A stretch of DNA of 64,000 bases from Chthonomonadales bacterium (GTDB lineage Bacteria > Armatimonadota > Chthonomonadetes > Chthonomonadales > CAJBBX01). The stretch is from positions 87,556-151,555 of the forward strand of contig JADLGO010000034.1 in assembly GCA_020849275.1 (NCBI GenBank), given 5' to 3'. Every line of letters starts with the position of its first letter. The first letter of the stretch is position 1. Positions 16,983-25,224 of this stretch are shown here, piece by piece. The notes beneath the pieces were generated by a model that did not search any database, was not told the DNA's origin, and worked only from the letters and a program-made list of their open reading frames with translations. A program made the position numbers and the translations under genes.

Positions 16983-18136
16983 CCTGCCGGCTCCTCGTAC
17001 CGGAGCGCGAGCGAGCCGAGCGTGAGGCGGTCGCCGGCGCGCAACGGAACGGGAGGGCCGGGGACGACTTGCTCGCCGTTCAGACACGTCTCGTGCTCCG
17101 CGTCGAGCGCCTCAAGCGTTGACGGACGGCCGCGCACCACACGCGCGTGCCGCGTCGCGACCGTTCGGTCGGAGAGCACGATGTCGTTCGTGATGGCCCG
17201 GCCGATGACCGTCTCGCTGCCAAGCAGGTAGTCGTCCACGTCCTCAACGCCATCGGTCAGGACGAGTCTGGGCGCGGCACCGCGCTCCACGGCCTGCCGC
17301 GCACGGGAGGGCCGGTTGGCGTCGGCGTCCACGAGCCTGTGAAAGAGGATGCGAGTGCCGCCAACCGCGATCTCGTCGCCGTCGCGCAGCGTGCGGTTGG
17401 TCACCCGGCGCCCGTTCACCCAGGTCCCGTTCGTCGTGTCCAGATCGTAGACGGTGAACTCTCCGTCCGCGTCCATCTCGATCCGCGCATGCCGCCGCGA
17501 GACCATGCCGTCCTCGACAAGCACGACGTCGTTGCCCGCCCGCGCCGAGCGCCCCACGAGCGTGACGGCGGCGTTGACAGCCACCTCGAACGAGGGTTTG
17601 CCGGCTGGCTGCACCACGAGGCGCGCGGCGGCGACCGCCGGAACGGTCCCGGCGTCGCGCTCGTCGGGGCGAGCGGCCTCGTACACCGTCCGAAGCTCCT
17701 CGGGCTCCTCGCGGGGCGGGGAAGACGGCGGCGGAGACGGCGCGGGGGCGGCGCCGCGCGGGGTGTAGCGGCAGCGCACGCGCACCTTCTCGCGGCGCGG
17801 GGCGCCGGGCGCGCTCTCGACCTCCTTCACCGTGAAGTCGAGCGTGCCACGAATGTGGTAGTTGTTCTGCTGGCAGTAACGGCGGATGGCCGCCTCGAGC
17901 TCGTCGCGATCAAGGAAGGAGAGCAGGTACTCTTTCTCCTCCTCGTCGTTGACGGCGATCTCGAGGATGTACTGGTTCGGCACGTAGGTCTTGTTGTCGA
18001 ACCCTTCCTTGCGATGCTCCTCGAGGGCGGCCAGGATCCGGCGCAGGATGTCGCGCGGCCGCACGTCGTCGGCGCCTCCGAAGAGGCCCTCGTACCATCC
18101 GCCGAACGCCCGGTTGATCTTCTCGAAAAGGTCCAC
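16979..18136 (-). CDS. fhaA: FhaA-like protein: DUF3662 plus two FHA domains
   Basis: 385 residues. Residues 1-110 are the FhaA N-terminal domain (DUF3662). After a Pro-rich linker (about 125-150) come two FHA domains: one at about 180-265 with GRSARAGND, SRRHARIE and TNGTWVNG, and one at about 285-385 with IGRAITNDI and ATRHARVV. FHA domains bind phosphothreonine peptides, fitting a reader of the kinase encoded downstream. Standard FhaA has one FHA domain, so the second may take the role normally on FhaB. GTG start with GGAGG 9 nt upstream. Confidence 0.9.
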   Translation of the reverse strand: MDLFEKINRAFGGWYEGLFGGADDVRPRDILRRILAALEEHRKEGFDNKTYVPNQYILEIAVNDEEEKEYLLSFLDRDELEAAIRRYCQQNNYHIRGTLDFTVKEVESAPGAPRREKVRVRCRYTPRGAAPAPSPPPSSPPREEPEELRTVYEAARPDERDAGTVPAVAAARLVVQPAGKPSFEVAVNAAVTLVGRSARAGNDVVLVEDGMVSRRHARIEMDADGEFTVYDLDTTNGTWVNGRRVTNRTLRDGDEIAVGGTRILFHRLVDADANRPSRARQAVERGAAPRLVLTDGVEDVDDYLLGSETVIGRAITNDIVLSDRTVATRHARVVRGRPSTLEALDAEHETCLNGEQVVPGPPVPLRAGDRLTLGSLALRYEEPAG

Positions 18137-18206
18137 GTGCGGGAGCCTCCACCCTCGGCGGCAGGGCCCCGTGCGGTCGGAACCGCCATCGAGCGCCCTC
18201 CGCCCC

Positions 18207-18212
18207 ATTATA
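18207..18212 (-). promoter_or_regulatory. Possible -10 element for the FHA operon
   Basis: Minus-strand TATAAT about 70 nt upstream of the fhaA GTG. The -35 region (18230-18235) matches consensus poorly, so this is a tentative promoter. Confidence 0.45.
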
Positions 18213-18332
18213 CACGTATGGCGCGACGCGCCTCGCGTTCCGGCGTCGACGGCCGGGAACGCACGGCCGCGCACGTCGTACGATCGATGGAACGCGCCGC
18301 CCGTTCGCTTGCCGGCGCGCCAGGAGGATCCA

Positions 18333-18827
18333 ATGGCGAACCCGCACAGCGCAGGCCAGCCGATGATCGACTTCCGGCTGCCCGCCACCGACGGCTCCAT
18401 GCGCGACTCGGCCGAGGCGCGCCGCCGTGGGCCGCTCCTCTTGGTGTTCTGGAAGCGAACGTGCAGCGTGTGCCGGTACACGTTCCCGTTCATCGAGCGG
18501 CTCCACTCCTTCTACGGCCCCAGGGGGCTTCAGGTTTGGGGTATCGCGCAGGAGTCCGCGGGGGACGCCGCCGTCTTCGCCAACGAGACCGGCGTCACTT
18601 TCCCGCAACTCCTGGACGCCAGCCTCGAGGTCACCGAGCAGTACGACCTCGCCGCCGTGCCGGCCGTTTATCTAGCGGAGTCGTCAGGGCAACTCCTCCA
18701 CGGCAGCGCCGGCTTCAGCAGGGACGGCCTGAACGACATCGCCACCGAGGTCGCGCGGCTCCTGCGCGCTCCCGATCACCCCGCCGTGCAGGAGGAGGAC
18801 GCGGCCCCGGCGCGGAAACCCGGCTGA
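18333..18827 (+). CDS. TlpA/AhpC-like thiol-disulfide protein
   Basis: 164-residue thioredoxin-fold protein with the redox motif CSVC at residues 44-47 following a typical LLLVFWKRTC strand, and a cis-Pro near AVPAVY. TlpA-like members reduce or oxidise thiols, often at the envelope; no signal peptide is seen here, so the location is unclear. ATG with AGGAGG upstream. It is divergent from fhaA and followed by an amidohydrolase. Confidence 0.8.
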   Translation: MANPHSAGQPMIDFRLPATDGSMRDSAEARRRGPLLLVFWKRTCSVCRYTFPFIERLHSFYGPRGLQVWGIAQESAGDAAVFANETGVTFPQLLDASLEVTEQYDLAAVPAVYLAESSGQLLHGSAGFSRDGLNDIATEVARLLRAPDHPAVQEEDAAPARKPG

Positions 18828-18898
18828 GGGAGCCGCAGGCGCGCCCAGGCTGGGCGCGCGCCGAGCCAGACGCCGTAGTCGCCTGCTGGAGGGAGCCG

Positions 18899-20236
18899 AT
18901 GGTGCTCGACACCGCCTACCGCGGCGTGCCCGGCGAGATCCGGGACGCCGTGCAACAGACGCCGTTCGTGGACACGCACGAGCACCTCGTGGAGGAGGAG
19001 CGCCGCACGCGGTGGGAGCCCTCGCCGCTCGTGCCCTCTAGCGACTGGGCACTGCTCCTCAGCCACTACATCGACTCGGATCTCCTCGTCGCGGGCATGC
19101 CGCCCGAGCACCGCGCGCGCCTGCTTGCCGACGGCCCCTCACCGCGCGAGAAGTGGGACCTGGTGGCTCCCTGGTGGCCCTCCGTGCGCGGAACCGGCTA
19201 CGGCCTTTGCGTGCGCGCCGCCGTCAGGCGCCTGTACGGCATCGACGACCTCTCCGCCGACACGGTGGACGAGCTCGCGCAGCGGTTCCGCGAGGCGGTG
19301 CGGCCGGGCTACTATGAGCGTGTGCTCCGGGAGGCTGCGCGAATCGAGAGCTGCCAGGTGAACTCGCTGGAGAGCACCTTCGTCCGTTCGCGCCAGCCAT
19401 CGCTGCTCATGCAGGATGTCTCCATTCTGAACCTTGGCGATCCCGGTCAGTGGCGGGCGCACGCTGAGGCGGCCGACATCGCGGTGCGCGACCTGTGCGA
19501 CTACCACCGGGTGCTCGACTGGTGGTTCGAGACCTGCGGGCGGTACGCGGTCGCTGTGAAGAGCCAGGCGGCCTACGGCCGGCGACTCGACTTCGCCGAC
19601 GTGCCGGCGGAGCGCGTGGCGGGCGCTTTCGCCCGCGTCGTCGACGGCCTGCCGCTCGGCGCCGACGAGGGCAAGGCGCTGGAGGATCACCTGTTCTGCG
19701 AGTGCGTGCGGCGCGCAACCGCGATCGACCTGCCCGTCAAGCTCCACACCGGGTACTACGCCGGCCAGAACGGCATGCCGCTCGAGCGGGTGCGGCACAA
19801 CCCATCGGACGCGGCCGAGCTGATGCGCCGCTCGCCGGACACGCGATGGGTCCTGATGCATATCGGCTACCCTTACCAGGACGAGATGATCGCGCTCGCC
19901 AAGCACTGGTCAGGAGCGTACATCGATATGTGCTGGGCCTGGATCATCAACCCGGCGGCCGGGGCACGGTTCCTGCGCGAGCTTCTCGTGTGCGCCCCCG
20001 CCAACAAGGTGCTCACGTTCGGCGGCGACTTCATCCCTGTGGAGCTCGTGGCCGGCCACGCCGAGGTGGCTCGCCACGGCCTCGCCGGCGCGCTGGGCGG
20101 TCTGGTGGCCGATGGGTATCTCAGCCTGTCCGACGCGCTGGACCTGGTGGAGCCGCTGATGCGGGGAAACGCGCGCGCCCTGTTCCGGCTCGACGCGAAG
20201 GAACGGGCGCTCGCCGTCGCACCGTGGGCAACTTAG
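18899..20236 (+). CDS. Amidohydrolase-2 family metal-dependent hydrolase
   Basis: 445 residues with a TIM-barrel amidohydrolase layout: HxH in DTHEHLVEE (about residue 22), KLHTGYY, the late metal ligand region in MHIGYP, and Asp in FGGDFI. It belongs to the amidohydrolase-2 group, related to uronate isomerase-like and decarboxylating enzymes, and the substrate cannot be fixed. The ATG at 18899 has GGAGG close upstream. A long open frame before it runs antisense through fhaA and is not coding. Confidence 0.85.
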   Translation: MVLDTAYRGVPGEIRDAVQQTPFVDTHEHLVEEERRTRWEPSPLVPSSDWALLLSHYIDSDLLVAGMPPEHRARLLADGPSPREKWDLVAPWWPSVRGTGYGLCVRAAVRRLYGIDDLSADTVDELAQRFREAVRPGYYERVLREAARIESCQVNSLESTFVRSRQPSLLMQDVSILNLGDPGQWRAHAEAADIAVRDLCDYHRVLDWWFETCGRYAVAVKSQAAYGRRLDFADVPAERVAGAFARVVDGLPLGADEGKALEDHLFCECVRRATAIDLPVKLHTGYYAGQNGMPLERVRHNPSDAAELMRRSPDTRWVLMHIGYPYQDEMIALAKHWSGAYIDMCWAWIINPAAGARFLRELLVCAPANKVLTFGGDFIPVELVAGHAEVARHGLAGALGGLVADGYLSLSDALDLVEPLMRGNARALFRLDAKERALAVAPWAT

Positions 20237-20237
20237 G

Positions 20238-20275
20238 GCGGAGCGTGGAGCCGGCCGACGCCGAGCCCGCTCCGC
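20238..20275. terminator. Hairpin between convergent genes
   Basis: GCGGAGCG and CGCTCCGC pair with a 22-nt loop between the amidohydrolase and serA stop codons. It could end transcription in both directions; there is no U-tract. Confidence 0.5.
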
Positions 20276-20307
20276 AGCGCGGCACATGGAGGCGCGCGGA
20301 GGCGGCG

Positions 20308-21906
20308 CTAGAACCGCACCAGGCGGGCAGTCTCCATTCCCGGCAGCGCGCGGATCTGCTGGAGGAGATCAGCGCCAATCTCGTCGTCCACCATCAGCAC
20401 CATGAGCGCGCGCCCACCCACCTTCTCGCGCCCCACGTTCATCCCCGCGATGTTCACGTGGTTGCTGCCGAGCAGCGTGCCCACCGCCCCGATCATGCCG
20501 GGGCGGTCGATGTGCTGAGTCAGCAGCATCGTGCCCTCGGGCGCGATGTCGACGCGGTAGTCGTCGATATGCACGATGCGCAGATCACCACGCGCGAAGA
20601 CCGCGCCGCACACCTCGCGCTGGCCGGCGGGAGTGCGTGCGCGAACCGTGACAAGCGCGACGTACTCGTGGTGCGCCGTCGTATGGCTCTCGGTGACGCG
20701 AATGCCGCGCTGCGCGGCCAGCACCGGAGCGTTCACCAGGTTCACCGGGTACGAGAGCGTGGGGGCCAGCATTCCGGCCAGCACCGCGCGGGTCAGGGGG
20801 CCCGTGGGAACGACGCCGAAGTCGCCCTGGTAGAGCACCTCGACGGCCTCTATCGGCCGCCCCCGGCCGTCGAGGTCGCGGGCGAGCTGTGTGTGCAGGC
20901 TGCCGATGCACTCGGCCAGCTTCAGGTACGGCCGCGCCGCGTCCAGCGCCTCGGCCGAGAGCGAGGGCATGTTCACGGCCGATCGGGCCGGACGCCCGCG
21001 CAGCACATCGCCGATCTGCTCGGCGATGTCGACGGCCACGTTCACCTGGGCCTCCTCGGTGGAGGCGCCAAGATGCGGTGTCACGATCACGTTCGGCAGC
21101 CCCAGGAGCGGATTGGCCGGCGCCGGAGGCTCCTGCGAGAAGACGTCGAACGCGGCGGCGGCCACGTGGCCGCCGCGAATCGCCTCGGCCAGGGCCACCT
21201 CGTCGATGAGGCCGCCGCGCGCGCAGTTGACAATACGCACGCCCGGTTTCATCCGCGCGATCTGCTCTGCTCCGACCATGCCGCGCGTCTCGTCGTTCAG
21301 TGGCACGTGTACGGTGATGAAGTCGCCGGCCGCGTACAACTCATCGAGCGACACGAGCGAGGCCCCGCACTGCCGGGCGATCTCCTCGGTCGCGTACGGA
21401 TCGTAGGTCATGACCGTCATCTCGAGGCCGCGCGCCCGACGCGCCACCTCGGCGCCGATCTTGCCGAGCCCCACGATACCGAGCGTCTTGCCGTAGACCT
21501 GGGTGCCCAGGAACCGCTTGCGCTCCCATCTGCCAGAGCGCAAGCTGGCGTCCGCTTGCGGGATGCTGCGGGCGAGGGCGAGCAGCATGGCCACCGTGAG
21601 TTCGGCGGCGGCGATCGTGTTGCCCTGGGGCGAGTTGACCACGAGGATCCCGGCCTCCGTGGCCGCCCGCACGTCGATGTTGTCAACGCCGACCCCGGCC
21701 CGGCCAATGATGCGGAGGCGCGTGGCCCGCGCGAGCACCTCCGCGGTGACCTTCGTCTCGCTGCGCACGGCGAGCGCGTCGTAGCTGGCGATGGCGTCCG
21801 CAAGCTCCCGCGCCGAGAGCCCTGTCCGCACATCCACGTCCGCGTACCCGCGCATGCGCTCGATCCCGGCCTCCGCGATCGGGTCGCTCACCAACACCCT
21901 GGGCAT
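20308..21906 (-). CDS. serA: D-3-phosphoglycerate dehydrogenase (ACT-containing form)
   Basis: 532 residues. It oxidises 3-phosphoglycerate to phosphohydroxypyruvate in serine synthesis. The NAD-binding motif is GIVGLGKIG, the catalytic region includes NCARGGLIDE and VTPHLGAST, an intervening domain follows, and a C-terminal ACT domain (about 455-532) can bind serine for feedback. The length matches the long actinobacterial or bacillar type. ATG at 21906 behind GGAGGAGGGG. Confidence 0.95.
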   Translation of the reverse strand: MPRVLVSDPIAEAGIERMRGYADVDVRTGLSARELADAIASYDALAVRSETKVTAEVLARATRLRIIGRAGVGVDNIDVRAATEAGILVVNSPQGNTIAAAELTVAMLLALARSIPQADASLRSGRWERKRFLGTQVYGKTLGIVGLGKIGAEVARRARGLEMTVMTYDPYATEEIARQCGASLVSLDELYAAGDFITVHVPLNDETRGMVGAEQIARMKPGVRIVNCARGGLIDEVALAEAIRGGHVAAAAFDVFSQEPPAPANPLLGLPNVIVTPHLGASTEEAQVNVAVDIAEQIGDVLRGRPARSAVNMPSLSAEALDAARPYLKLAECIGSLHTQLARDLDGRGRPIEAVEVLYQGDFGVVPTGPLTRAVLAGMLAPTLSYPVNLVNAPVLAAQRGIRVTESHTTAHHEYVALVTVRARTPAGQREVCGAVFARGDLRIVHIDDYRVDIAPEGTMLLTQHIDRPGMIGAVGTLLGSNHVNIAGMNVGREKVGGRALMVLMVDDEIGADLLQQIRALPGMETARLVRF

Positions 21907-22023
21907 CTGCACTCCCCTCCTCCGGGTGGCTGAAGCATACTCCAGCCCTCGCCGGCGAGTCAACCGCGGGGCGCGGGCCGGAGGAGCGTAGCCCCCCCTG
22001 CCGCGCCCCTGCCGCGCCCCTCA

Positions 22024-22052
22024 TTGACTCCGCACCATCTGTCTGCTACAAT
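22024..22052 (+). promoter_or_regulatory. Sigma-70-type promoter for the ParB-like gene
   Basis: TTGACT (22024-22029) and TACAAT (22047-22052) with a 17-nt spacer. Because this -35 contains the TTG that could be read as a start codon, translation must begin downstream, at the GTG at 22096. Confidence 0.8.
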
Positions 22053-22095
22053 CGACGCCGAAAGACCCCCAAACGCTGCCCCGGAGGAACCGCGC

Positions 22096-23001
22096 GTGGA
22101 GATCGAGCTCATCGAGGTCAGCCGAATCGTGGAGGACCCGGACCAACCCCGAAAGCACCATGATGAGGAGAGCTTGCGCGGCCTGGCCGACAGCATTCGC
22201 CAGCACGGAGTGCTCCAGCCACTGACGGTCATCGCGCTCGCCAACGTGAACATGTATCGGATCGTTACCGGCGAGCGCCGGTGGCGCGCGGCGCAGACGG
22301 CCGGTCTCGACGTGGTCCCGTGTGTTGTCAAGGAGGTCGCCGCCGATGACGCCCTCACCGAGCAACTCGTCGAGAACCTGCAGCGCGAGGACCTTCAGCC
22401 GCTGGAGAAGGCACAGGCGATCCGGCATGTGAGGGAGCGCCTCGGCGCCACGAACCGGGAGATCGCCGGCCGCCTCGGCATCTCCGAGCGCTCCGTTGCC
22501 TACCTCGTGGACCTGCTCTCGCTCCCCGATGCGATCGGCGAGCAGGTGGTCTCCAGCCCCAACCGCCCCGCCGATGGCCAGTTGACTGAGAAGCACGCGC
22601 GCTTCCTTAAGCAGCTCAACGATCAACCTGACCTGCAGGCCGCCGTGGTTGAGAAGATCCGGGATGACCGCATCAACAGCGACGAGACCGGCCGGTTGGT
22701 GAAGGCGCTCCGCCAGCGACCGGAGCAGACAGAGGAGATCCTCAAGTCGCCGCCCGGCTCGTTCGACGAGTTCCTGCGCGTGGCGCGCGAGGTGGCGGAC
22801 CTGCCGTTCGAGCCTGACCCGGCCGGGCCCGCCGCGACCGCACAGCGCATCTACGGGTTGATCGAGGCGCTCGACGCCGTCCGGCCGATGAACCTGCCGC
22901 ACCCGGAGGTCCGGCAGGTGCAGGACGCGCTGAGCTCGCTGAAGATGGCGGTTGAGGGGCTACTGCGCGAGTGCCGGCTTGAGCTCGGCGAGGCCGGGTA
23001 G
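22096..23001 (+). CDS. Orphan ParB/Spo0J-family protein
   Basis: 301 residues. The N-terminal ParB CTPase domain has the DPDQPRKHHDEESL start, the GVLQPLTV segment and TGERRWRAAQTAGL. A helix-turn-helix (about 115-140, with LGISERSVAYLV) follows. There is no parA or replication gene nearby, so it may be a nucleoid-occlusion-type or other DNA-binding CTPase; the chromosomal parB may be elsewhere. The GTG at 22096 has GGAGG upstream and lies downstream of the promoter. Confidence 0.88.
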   Translation: MEIELIEVSRIVEDPDQPRKHHDEESLRGLADSIRQHGVLQPLTVIALANVNMYRIVTGERRWRAAQTAGLDVVPCVVKEVAADDALTEQLVENLQREDLQPLEKAQAIRHVRERLGATNREIAGRLGISERSVAYLVDLLSLPDAIGEQVVSSPNRPADGQLTEKHARFLKQLNDQPDLQAAVVEKIRDDRINSDETGRLVKALRQRPEQTEEILKSPPGSFDEFLRVAREVADLPFEPDPAGPAATAQRIYGLIEALDAVRPMNLPHPEVRQVQDALSSLKMAVEGLLRECRLELGEAG

Positions 23002-23033
23002 CGGCGTCTCCCGGCGCTCGGGGCGAGGCGTTC

Positions 23034-23051
23034 CGGCGCTACCTTGCGCCG
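23034..23051. terminator. Short hairpin between convergent ParB and PhyH genes
   Basis: CGGCGC and GCGCCG pair around a 6-nt loop. This is a weak candidate for a shared terminator. Confidence 0.35.
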
Positions 23052-23061
23052 CGTCGGCAGC

Positions 23062-23913
23062 TCAGTCGGCGAAACGCAGCGGAAGGTCGCGCCAGTAGTG
23101 CTGGAGGTTGGCCGACTGCCAGCCCGAATAGAGCTCGTCCCACGCGACCCCCCCATGGTGCGGCTCGAACGAGGCGCGCGCCACCGGGCGCGATACGGCC
23201 TGGTAGCGGAAGTCGACCGATAGGCGTAGCAGGCGACCGGAGAGGTTCGGGAGCGCCCGGTGCACCGTGAGACTATGGAACGCGAGCAGGTCGCCGGCGG
23301 CGTACTCCGGCTCGGCCCAGTCGAAGGGGAGCGCCCTGGCCTCGACACCCTTGCCGCCCGGGCCATAGGCAACCTGAGTCGGCAAGACACCCGCGCGGTG
23401 TGAGCCGGGCATCACGGCGAGGCTCCCCAGCGTGCGGGGGCAGTCGCCCAGCGGGATCCAGGTGGTCCAGGTCTCCTCGGTGCCTCCGATGTGGATGTGG
23501 CCCTGGTGGGCTGGCGTCGTCCAGGCCTCGAAGTTCGGGAACACGACGCGCGCGATGTTCCGCGCGTGGGGTACGATGGGTTCACCGAGCAGGCGCCCAA
23601 ACACCGCGAGCAACTCGGGCCGGTGCGCGAGAGCGTGGAAGGCCTCGCAGGCCTGGATACGGCGGTAGACGCGCATGAAGGCCGGCTCACCGGGCCGATG
23701 CGCCTGGCCCGGAGCCGCCGCGCCAGCCATCGGATCGGCGCCCGGCGCGGTCCATCCTGCCTCGGCGCAGATGCCGAGGACGGCGGCGCGGACCCGCGCC
23801 AGCGCGTCGCGGCTCACGAAGTCGCGCAGGAGGAGCACGCCGTCGGCCGCCGCGCGCTTACGCAGCGCCGCTCCGTCGCCAAGCAGGGAGTTCGCGGGCT
23901 CGAGGTTGGTCAT
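23062..23913 (-). CDS. PhyH-family protein with HxG in place of the HxD iron motif
   Basis: 283 residues of the phytanoyl-CoA dioxygenase superfamily. The usual iron motif HxD is His136-Gln-Gly138 (AHQGHIHIGG), so the carboxylate ligand is absent; a distal His is in TVHRALPN (His218), and the 2-oxoglutarate-binding Arg region is RLLRLSV. An HxG or HxA motif is the hallmark of iron/2-oxoglutarate halogenases such as SyrB2 and WelO5, where halide takes the free site. That makes this a candidate halogenase, though a lost activity is possible. Neighbouring PhyH proteins (24037 and 58674) keep HQD. The ATG at 23913 has a weak ribosome site. Confidence 0.75.
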   Translation of the reverse strand: MTNLEPANSLLGDGAALRKRAAADGVLLLRDFVSRDALARVRAAVLGICAEAGWTAPGADPMAGAAAPGQAHRPGEPAFMRVYRRIQACEAFHALAHRPELLAVFGRLLGEPIVPHARNIARVVFPNFEAWTTPAHQGHIHIGGTEETWTTWIPLGDCPRTLGSLAVMPGSHRAGVLPTQVAYGPGGKGVEARALPFDWAEPEYAAGDLLAFHSLTVHRALPNLSGRLLRLSVDFRYQAVSRPVARASFEPHHGGVAWDELYSGWQSANLQHYWRDLPLRFAD

Positions 23914-24036
23914 CGCGTCGTTCCCGACGCGCCGCGGGGTTGCCCGCTTCCGAGCCCCGGAGCGCTCGCTGCGCCGCGTGCGCCGGCGGCCCGCCGGCTC
24001 ACGCGCCCTCGCAGCCCGCGGAGGGGAGAGGTCATC

Positions 24037-24732
24037 GTGAGCGATTCCGCTCGATTGTTCGCCGAGCAGGGCTTCATCGTGGTCCCTCGTCTTCTTGACG
24101 CCGGCGAGGTGCCGGGGATCAAGGAGGAGATCGGGCGCATCCTGTCCGCCGCTGGCCCAGGAGTCGCCGAGACCGGCGTCTTCGTGGGCCTGGCCGCCAG
24201 CAGCGCCGCTCTCCGCGCGCTCGCTGCCGACGCGCGCATCCTCGACGTGCTGGAGCCACTGATCGGACCGGACATCGAGTTCCTCAGCGACAAGGTCGTG
24301 TATAAGTCGGCCGCGACAGCCTATGGCTCGCCCTGGCACCAGGACTGGCCCTACTGGAAGGGCGCGCACAAGCTCAGTGTATGGATCGCGCTCGACCGGG
24401 CCACGCCGGAGAACGGCTGTCTGAAGCTGCTGCCCGCAAGCCATCGCACCGTCGCCGAGCATACCGGCGCCATCGCTGCAGGCGCAGTTCCCGCCTTCGT
24501 TCACCGGCTCGACGAGGATGCCGTCGACGAGAGCCAGGCCGTGACCGCCCCCCTGGAGCCAGGGGGCGCCGTCGTGTTCCACGATCTGCTGCTGCACGCC
24601 TCGCACCCCAACCGCAGCGGCGCCGATCGCTGGGCCCTGATCAGCACCTATCGCAGCGCCGCGGAGGCCGACCTGGACTACGAGTGGTCGGTGGCCGCCG
24701 CCGTCGTGCGGGGCGAGCGCCGGGCGCCATGA
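24037..24732 (+). CDS. PhyH-family dioxygenase, intact iron site
   Basis: 231 residues. HxD is present in WHQDWPYW and the distal His in LLLHASHPN, with a conserved Arg following (RWALISTY). It is expected to be an iron(II)/2-oxoglutarate hydroxylase; the substrate is unknown. GTG start behind GGGGAGAGG. It is divergent from the HxG homologue with 123 bp between starts, and its end overlaps the next gene by ATGA. Confidence 0.85.
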   Translation: MSDSARLFAEQGFIVVPRLLDAGEVPGIKEEIGRILSAAGPGVAETGVFVGLAASSAALRALAADARILDVLEPLIGPDIEFLSDKVVYKSAATAYGSPWHQDWPYWKGAHKLSVWIALDRATPENGCLKLLPASHRTVAEHTGAIAAGAVPAFVHRLDEDAVDESQAVTAPLEPGGAVVFHDLLLHASHPNRSGADRWALISTYRSAAEADLDYEWSVAAAVVRGERRAP

Positions 24733-25217
24733 AGCCGCGTCCTGCCGTTCGCGCCGCGCTCCTCGTCATCGCCGTACTCGTGCTGGTGACGCTCGCCACG
24801 TTCTGGCGGTGGGTGGACAGCCTGCGCCCACCTCCGGGATGGACTCGCGCAGCCTACGAGACCCTCCAGGCCGACCTCGAGGCGCTCCCGGCGGACACCG
24901 TCGTCCCGCCCGCCGTCGTGGAGCGCGCGCACGGCCTCGGCGTGAACCCGGCTCCAGATATGGCGGCGATCACCGAGGAGCAGCACGGCACTACGCGCCC
25001 CCTGGCGAGTGCCGGCGTCTGGCGCAGGGCCGTCGCTCGGGCGGCCGCCGCCGCCGATACCGCGCGCATCGCCTACGAGCGCATGCGCTCCTGGCGGCTC
25101 GCCGTCGCGGCGGCCACGCTGTCGGTCGCCGCGTTGCTCGCGGCGCTCGCCCTGCTGCCGCCCCCCGGCCGGCCCGAGCCGCCCTCCGCCGCCGAGCCGC
25201 CCGAGCCCGGTACCTGA
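24729..25217 (+). CDS. Hypothetical two-helix membrane protein
   Basis: 162 residues beginning on ATGA of the PhyH gene. One hydrophobic helix lies near residues 9-26 and a second near 120-142, ending in a Pro-rich tail. The loop between is polar and helical, about 95 residues long, probably outside the cell. I do not recognise the family. Confidence 0.65.
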   Translation: MKPRPAVRAALLVIAVLVLVTLATFWRWVDSLRPPPGWTRAAYETLQADLEALPADTVVPPAVVERAHGLGVNPAPDMAAITEEQHGTTRPLASAGVWRRAVARAAAAADTARIAYERMRSWRLAVAAATLSVAALLAALALLPPPGRPEPPSAAEPPEPGT

Positions 25218-25224
25218 CGCCCGA

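Noticed and set aside
17147..18898. Plus-strand frame preceding the amidohydrolase
   Set aside because: It is antisense to fhaA and only becomes protein-like from the ATG at 18899 behind a GGAGG site.
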